Virus record (IMG/VR): IMGVR_UViG_3300017990_000051
Coordinates: 1-27,497 of that record
Source: a virus
DNA: 27,497 nt
Direction: 5' to 3' (one strand)
Shown: piece by piece, positions 22,459 to 27,497 of the stretch
Layout of the letters: each line of letters begins with the position of its first letter
How positions within the stretch are numbered: the first letter of the stretch is position 1
The notes under the pieces: generated by a model
What the model saw: the letters and a program-made list of their open reading frames with translations, nothing else
Told to the model about the DNA's origin: nothing
The model's database searches: none
Made by a program: the position numbers and the translations under genes

Positions 22459-23979
22459 ATGGCAAAGAAAATCAAATCACAAACTCTTGCAGATGGTGGC
22501 ATCAAACAAATCTTTGATGATGGCACAGAAGCATTCGTTGCATTTACTGACAAGCCGTATTCTGGTAGTAACTTTCAATATCTGAAGAACCCAACAACTG
22601 GTAAGTCAGTCGGAGTCTCAAAAAGTTCTTCTTCAGAATATCTACAAGCTCTATCAGATGAACTCGGCTTTGTTCCAGTTGATCCGTCAGACGTTGGTAA
22701 AGCAATTGAGTCTACAGTAGGAGACTCTGCTGGCGAAGGTGTTGCAGGAGATGGTACAAATCTACCATCGAGCATTGATATCGATACAGACATCCCAGAC
22801 ATTACGTCGTCAGATGTCTTTACTTCGAGAGAAGAGTTTGAGTCAAGACTCGAGACAGAGACTCAATCAATTGAAGACCGGATTGCAGCAGAAGAAGATA
22901 AGAAGAGACAGCTGATCATGGATCGCTTTGCTCCATTGATTGCTGAAGCAGAAGAGTATCGTGAAGACATCACTGATGCAACAGAAGGTCAATTTGCTAC
23001 GAAGAGACGTCTCTCTACGGCTGCACTCTCTTTTGTACAACATCAGAGAGGTCAAGCACAGAAGAAAGTAGATGAGATCGTTAGTGCAAGAGAACAAGCA
23101 CTAGCACAACTTGATCTCACGATGGCTGACAAGCTACAGAAGGAGATCGATGCTTGGAAAGATCAAGAGTTCAAATGGGCTCAGTTTGAGTTGCAATTAC
23201 AAACAACTCAGTTCCAGCAAGCAATGTCAGTAGCTGGACTGAAGCTTGATTTAAAAGCAGATCAGAGAGCTGAGCAATCTCAACTCTTTGACATTGTTAC
23301 AAAGAAGTATGACATCATCAAAGATATTCCAGAAGGTGAGACTGTCACAATTGATGGTATGACTTTCACAGGAATTGCAGGTGGTGCATCTGATCCTTTC
23401 TTTACAGGATCAAACATTGTCTCACTAATGAAGAGTCTTCCGCAAGGTGAGACTACAACAATTACAGATCCCAATACTGGGAGAGAGTTTACTTTAACTG
23501 GTTTAGCTTCAACGATCGTTACAGCAACAGATGACTCTGGGAATGTCACTGGTATCAACAAGAATACTGGTGAAGAACTCTGGCGAGTCGCTGGTGCAGG
23601 CAAGACAAAGTCGTCTGGTCCAAGTACAACGATCTATATGAACGACCAGATGAAAGGTGCTTTAGGTGATGCTTCGGCAGTCCTCGAGGCTTCGAAGGGC
23701 GACGATGGATTTTATAATACTGAGACTTTTAGGAATGAGCGACTTAAGTTTGCTCAAACAACTGGAGGAGATACATCAACATTCGATGATACATTCAGAC
23801 GCGGTCTCAATCCAAACGATCCATCTGCTAAGATCTACTTCAGTAAGTCTGAGTTAGAGGTAGCCTCCGATGTCTGGACCGAAGAAACAAGAGCGTTCTT
23901 TAAAGATCTCGACTTTACAGACGAAGAGATCGCAGCATGGGAATCTCTTGGCTTATCACCGCAAGACCTTATGCAATAA
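22459..23979 (+). CDS. Internal virion protein candidate
   Basis: This 506-residue protein starts at ATG 22459 after the previous stop. It has a low-complexity N-terminal third, then a long helical coiled-coil region (residues about 125-270) rich in Gln, Glu, Ala and Lys (KDQEFKWAQFELQLQTTQFQ), and a Gly/Thr-rich region with GETVTIDGMTFTGI-type repeats around 310-360. A large helical protein between the tail genes and a giant protein fits an ejection protein that crosses the envelope at infection. No family is recognised. Confidence 0.55.
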   Translation: MAKKIKSQTLADGGIKQIFDDGTEAFVAFTDKPYSGSNFQYLKNPTTGKSVGVSKSSSSEYLQALSDELGFVPVDPSDVGKAIESTVGDSAGEGVAGDGTNLPSSIDIDTDIPDITSSDVFTSREEFESRLETETQSIEDRIAAEEDKKRQLIMDRFAPLIAEAEEYREDITDATEGQFATKRRLSTAALSFVQHQRGQAQKKVDEIVSAREQALAQLDLTMADKLQKEIDAWKDQEFKWAQFELQLQTTQFQQAMSVAGLKLDLKADQRAEQSQLFDIVTKKYDIIKDIPEGETVTIDGMTFTGIAGGASDPFFTGSNIVSLMKSLPQGETTTITDPNTGREFTLTGLASTIVTATDDSGNVTGINKNTGEELWRVAGAGKTKSSGPSTTIYMNDQMKGALGDASAVLEASKGDDGFYNTETFRNERLKFAQTTGGDTSTFDDTFRRGLNPNDPSAKIYFSKSELEVASDVWTEETRAFFKDLDFTDEEIAAWESLGLSPQDLMQ

Positions 23980-23982
23980 TTT

Positions 23983-26900
23983 ATGGCTACAAAAGAAGAG
24001 ATCAAACGACAAGTTCAATCTCGAGTCAGAGAAAAGATCAGAGAGCGTGCTCAGCTTAATGCCCCGATCAAGAAATCTCTTGCTGGGTTTGAGGAGAACT
24101 TCAAAGAAGATATCTCGTCGTTTGGTAAAGGGATGTTACATATCGGCTCTCAAGCTGTGCGGCATCCTGTAGAGTCAATCGGCACTGTCTTCGGTTTAGG
24201 TAGCGAGATCTTAAAACAAGCAGCAATCGGAACACCAGAGTTTGCAAAGTCTGCTTGGGATGTAATCTCAAATCCGATCGAGACAGCAAAACAATTTAAG
24301 AAGGACTGGGATACTGTGAGAGATGTCTCATATAATGAACAAAAGAAATTGATCGAAGAGTTCATGGTTGATCTCAATCAGGGTATGAGTAAGCAGTATG
24401 TTCAGAAAGAGAAGAAGATCTTAGCAAATCTTGGTACTGCAGTCGCGACTGATGTGTTACAGGAGATCACTCACCCTGTCGAGTTCATGTATGATAAACC
24501 ATTTACATTCGGACTTGATGCATTAGCAATCGCAACGTCTGGTATTACTTCGCCTGTTATTAAAGGAACAACAAAAGTTGCTGCGAGAGGTTTAAGTAAA
24601 GTTGGCAAAGCTGTCGAGAAGACAGGTGAAGCTGCAAGAAAGATTAAATATGTAGATGACATCGCAAAGGCAGGCTCAAAAGTTCTTGAGAGAACAGATA
24701 CTACTGGCAGAGCAGCACGCTTCGCGAAGACAATTAACGAGACAGTCGCAGACTTATTCACACCGCTTGGCAAGCTTCGGTCGAAGGGTTATGGTGGTTT
24801 AGCAGAGTCACTAGAGAAACTATACGTTAACTCACTAAAGATGCAAGAGGGTATCATCAGATCGACTGCACAAAAGTTTGAGAAGATCTTTAAGTTAAAT
24901 GGCGCAGAGAGAGTAAAGTTCTTCGAGACGATCGATGCAGCAAGACGCTCTGGTACAAAACTAGCAACATCTGATAACCCGAAGATACAATCTGCAATTG
25001 ATTGGTGGCTAACGCAAGAGGTACCAAAGCTTCGAGTACAAGCTGGCTTACCAGAAGAGTATGCAATCAGTAATTATCTGCATCACTTCTTCCCACCGAA
25101 GCTAAAGATGTCTGAGAGAATGATCAAACCATTCAAGAAGGGAGACCCTGGTTATTTGAAAAAATCGAAAGACGTCGAGGGTTTTGTCAAGGATCCAGTA
25201 GTCTCTATCTCAGCGATCAAGATTAAGGTTGCACTTGATAACATGAAGTCGGCTTTCCTTGAAGGTGTACGAAGAACATACGGTCTTGAGTTTGATAACT
25301 TACAAAAGCAACTGAAAGCAATGGTCGGTGACGAAGCATATCAGATCTTCAAGAAACAAGGAAGAGTTACTGCAGAGATTAAGAAGAGGTTTAACGTTGA
25401 CGAGTTTACTCCAGAGAAGGGTAAGACATGGTTTGTACCGAAGGAAGTAGCATCTGAGCTTAACAGAAGATTTGCTCCGAGTGCTTTTCAAGAGACGATG
25501 AGAAAACTCTTATCTCCTCTTGACTTCTTTAATCGTAATTGGAAACCATTAGCAACTGCAGTCAGACCTCGATATCATACTAGAAACGTAATTGGTAATC
25601 TGTACAACGCGATCGTTCTTGGGAGTATGAACCCGAAGAACATTCCGATCGCAGCGCTTCAACAGATTGCTGGATATATCAATGAAGCAAGAAAGATCCC
25701 AGGGTGGAAGGGTCAGATAGCAAGGAAGTTATTCCCTGAGAAGGTACCTGCTAAGTGGATTGACTGGGCACTTAAAGACGATGTGATCGGCAGAGGCTTC
25801 TTTGCTATCGACCTCCACGATATGGCAAGAGTTGCAGAACACACAGACGACATTATCAAAGTCGTAAACAAATACAAGAACCCAGCAGAGATCTATCGTA
25901 TTCCGATACTCAGACAGTATCTTAATTTGTCTCGCAATATCGGAACAGCACTTGAAGACAATGCAAGACTTGCTCTCTACATTGACAGACTCAAAACATT
26001 AGCTGGCAAATCAGGTAAAGTTACGAAAACAATGCGAGCAGATGCTAAGAAGTATGTGAACAAATATTTATTTGATTATCTTACTGGCTTAGGTGAAGGA
26101 GACAAGATCATCAAGAAGTTTATTCCATTCTGGGCTTGGTCTAGATTTAATATTCCTCTACAGATCTCGTCTCTCTGGAATACTCCAACTCGACTTGCAG
26201 TGATGCAGAAAATCTTCAATGCTCGAGTCGACGAGATCGAGAAGCAAGATCCGAATGTTAAGTATATGACAGGAAGAGAACGAGACATGGGCTTGATTAA
26301 GACTGGTGAGATTGAAGTTGCTGGAGAACTCTATGATAAATATATCAGAACTCAATCTGTCTTACCGCAAGCAGACTTGATCAGACTGATTAATATCTTC
26401 CAGCTTCCGCCAGACTTAAATGAGGTTGGCTTCAATCCGTTCTTGCAAGTTACTACAAATCTAAACAACAACTTGAACTACTTTGGTAACTCGATCGAAC
26501 AGTTCACAGGTGAGAGAGGTAAGTTTCTCGAAGGCACATTCGACAAGACAACAATCGAGTGGTTCAAGACAATTCCATTATTGAACGAGTTAAATAAGCT
26601 GATCGGTGGCTCATCTCCTGAGGGAGAGAAGTTTCCAGTTGACATTCGTCTCGAACAGATCCTCTCGCCATTAAGTACTACTCTGATCAACAGAGACGAG
26701 AAAGAATACTTTGGTTTGCTTGAAGAACAGAAGGAGTTAACTGGTTCTTATGAAGCTGGACTCGAAGCAATGTATACACGATACTATTCAAAGAGTCTCG
26801 TTAATAAAGAGGAAGTACAATACAAAGAGAACGTAATGAAGCTTGAAGAGATTCTAAAGGACAAGGGTATCACAGAGCTTGGCCTTCTCCCACTTAAGTT

Positions 26901-27497
26901 AAAGGCACTAAAGAAATCCGTTCAAGAGAAGATACAACGTCAAGCTAGAGAGAAGAAAAGAGATGTCAAGACAGAAAAGAACCAAGGAATACTTGATAAG
27001 ATCTTCGATCTCCCATCTCGTTTTCAACAAAAGATTAAAGACATCTTCACTCCAGAAGCAGGAGAGGTAAGAGTGAGAGACATCACAAGAGAACTCTATT
27101 CCATGATCGTACCAGACATCGCTCAGACTCCAGCAGAGGCATTAGCGATGGGGTATGAACCAGTTAATTTATACAGTGAGAAGGAACTTGCAAAGATGGC
27201 ACCACAAGACAGAGACCTCTATGATAAAGGCTATGGAATGTATATGAGTCCAGATGGTATTCTAGTTGGGATCGGACCAGACGGCGGAGCAGGTCTTGAT
27301 GTACTTGGTTCTGTCGGAGCTCTTAAACAAGTAACTGGCAAAACAACTCGAACTGCATTCCAAGGTTTCAAAGAGATTACATCAACTGTACTTGACGAGC
27401 TGAAGGGTAAAGTTAGAGTTAGTCAAGAGTCACTCAATAAGATACTCAAGAAGAACATAAGCCGAGAACAAAAAGAGATGGTGCAGAGAGAGTTCGA
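23983..27497 (+). CDS. Giant internal/ejection-type protein (partial)
   Basis: An open frame of at least 1171 codons runs off the right edge. Its first 200 residues are helical. The central part holds PRYHTRNVIGNLYNAIVLG and FIPFWAWSRFNIPLQISSLW, motifs I associate with very large phage internal or polyvalent-type virion proteins. A Lys/Glu-rich helical stretch follows and then SPDGILVGIGPDGGAG. It may enter the host with the genome. No membrane segment dominates; enzyme domains could lie beyond the window. No SD; T at -1, as in the neighbours. Confidence 0.6.
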   Translation, partial: MATKEEIKRQVQSRVREKIRERAQLNAPIKKSLAGFEENFKEDISSFGKGMLHIGSQAVRHPVESIGTVFGLGSEILKQAAIGTPEFAKSAWDVISNPIETAKQFKKDWDTVRDVSYNEQKKLIEEFMVDLNQGMSKQYVQKEKKILANLGTAVATDVLQEITHPVEFMYDKPFTFGLDALAIATSGITSPVIKGTTKVAARGLSKVGKAVEKTGEAARKIKYVDDIAKAGSKVLERTDTTGRAARFAKTINETVADLFTPLGKLRSKGYGGLAESLEKLYVNSLKMQEGIIRSTAQKFEKIFKLNGAERVKFFETIDAARRSGTKLATSDNPKIQSAIDWWLTQEVPKLRVQAGLPEEYAISNYLHHFFPPKLKMSERMIKPFKKGDPGYLKKSKDVEGFVKDPVVSISAIKIKVALDNMKSAFLEGVRRTYGLEFDNLQKQLKAMVGDEAYQIFKKQGRVTAEIKKRFNVDEFTPEKGKTWFVPKEVASELNRRFAPSAFQETMRKLLSPLDFFNRNWKPLATAVRPRYHTRNVIGNLYNAIVLGSMNPKNIPIAALQQIAGYINEARKIPGWKGQIARKLFPEKVPAKWIDWALKDDVIGRGFFAIDLHDMARVAEHTDDIIKVVNKYKNPAEIYRIPILRQYLNLSRNIGTALEDNARLALYIDRLKTLAGKSGKVTKTMRADAKKYVNKYLFDYLTGLGEGDKIIKKFIPFWAWSRFNIPLQISSLWNTPTRLAVMQKIFNARVDEIEKQDPNVKYMTGRERDMGLIKTGEIEVAGELYDKYIRTQSVLPQADLIRLINIFQLPPDLNEVGFNPFLQVTTNLNNNLNYFGNSIEQFTGERGKFLEGTFDKTTIEWFKTIPLLNELNKLIGGSSPEGEKFPVDIRLEQILSPLSTTLINRDEKEYFGLLEEQKELTGSYEAGLEAMYTRYYSKSLVNKEEVQYKENVMKLEEILKDKGITELGLLPLKLKALKKSVQEKIQRQAREKKRDVKTEKNQGILDKIFDLPSRFQQKIKDIFTPEAGEVRVRDITRELYSMIVPDIAQTPAEALAMGYEPVNLYSEKELAKMAPQDRDLYDKGYGMYMSPDGILVGIGPDGGAGLDVLGSVGALKQVTGKTTRTAFQGFKEITSTVLDELKGKVRVSQESLNKILKKNISREQKEMVQREF

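Noticed and set aside
1-27497. Alternative genetic code with UGA read as glycine
   Set aside because: TGA ends several tightly packed genes, such as those ending at 515, 13810 and 16294, and no conserved frame needs read-through.

Overview
This window is the structural (late) region of a tailed double-stranded DNA phage. Every gene I can support is on the + strand and genes are packed almost end to end. The order is: small early proteins, terminase small and large subunits, portal, a head-assembly candidate, decoration protein, HK97-fold capsid protein, exported and fibre proteins, lysis-type membrane proteins, a head-tail adaptor, a tail hub/nozzle, another fibre and two large internal (ejection-type) proteins. 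I see no tape-measure, tail-tube, sheath or baseplate gene, so a short-tailed (podovirus-like) particle is the best inference. No integrase, tRNA, rRNA or CRISPR array was seen. TGA is a stop, so the code is not the UGA-glycine variant.

Host: several traits recall phages of Patescibacteria (CPR bacteria) or a related environmental lineage. These are Ser/Thr-rich beta-repeat surface proteins with signal peptides, a lipid-A-disaccharide-synthase N-terminal (LAB_N) membrane protein, a DNRLRE-like surface protein, and start codons mostly without Shine-Dalgarno (SD) sequences. This host call is an inference and could be wrong.

Layout: 1-218 is a repeat-rich, CpG-rich upstream region. 219-1206 holds three small unknown genes. 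1154-8044 is the packaging and head module. 8094-11298 carries a SAP-like/charged-tail protein, two exported proteins, a small beta protein, a coiled-coil protein and another small protein. 11303-13516 is a signal-peptide fibre whose C-terminal part appears foreign. 13507-16032 is a run of membrane and exported proteins with different codon habits and almost no GATC sites, which looks like an acquired island. 16049-16851 is a compact cassette of HNH endonuclease, zinc-ribbon and membrane mini-proteins with strong SD sites. 16953-27497 returns to the native style: papain-like peptidase, adaptor with an inserted beta-sandwich, hub, fibre and two internal proteins, the last running off the right end.

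The most unusual points are four tail- or surface-type proteins with Sec-type signal peptides, the mosaic membrane-protein island with LAB_N, a split in translation-start style (T at -1 in 20 of 22 native starts, against strong SD sites in the 16-kb cassette), and a head-tail adaptor carrying a carbohydrate-binding-like insertion.
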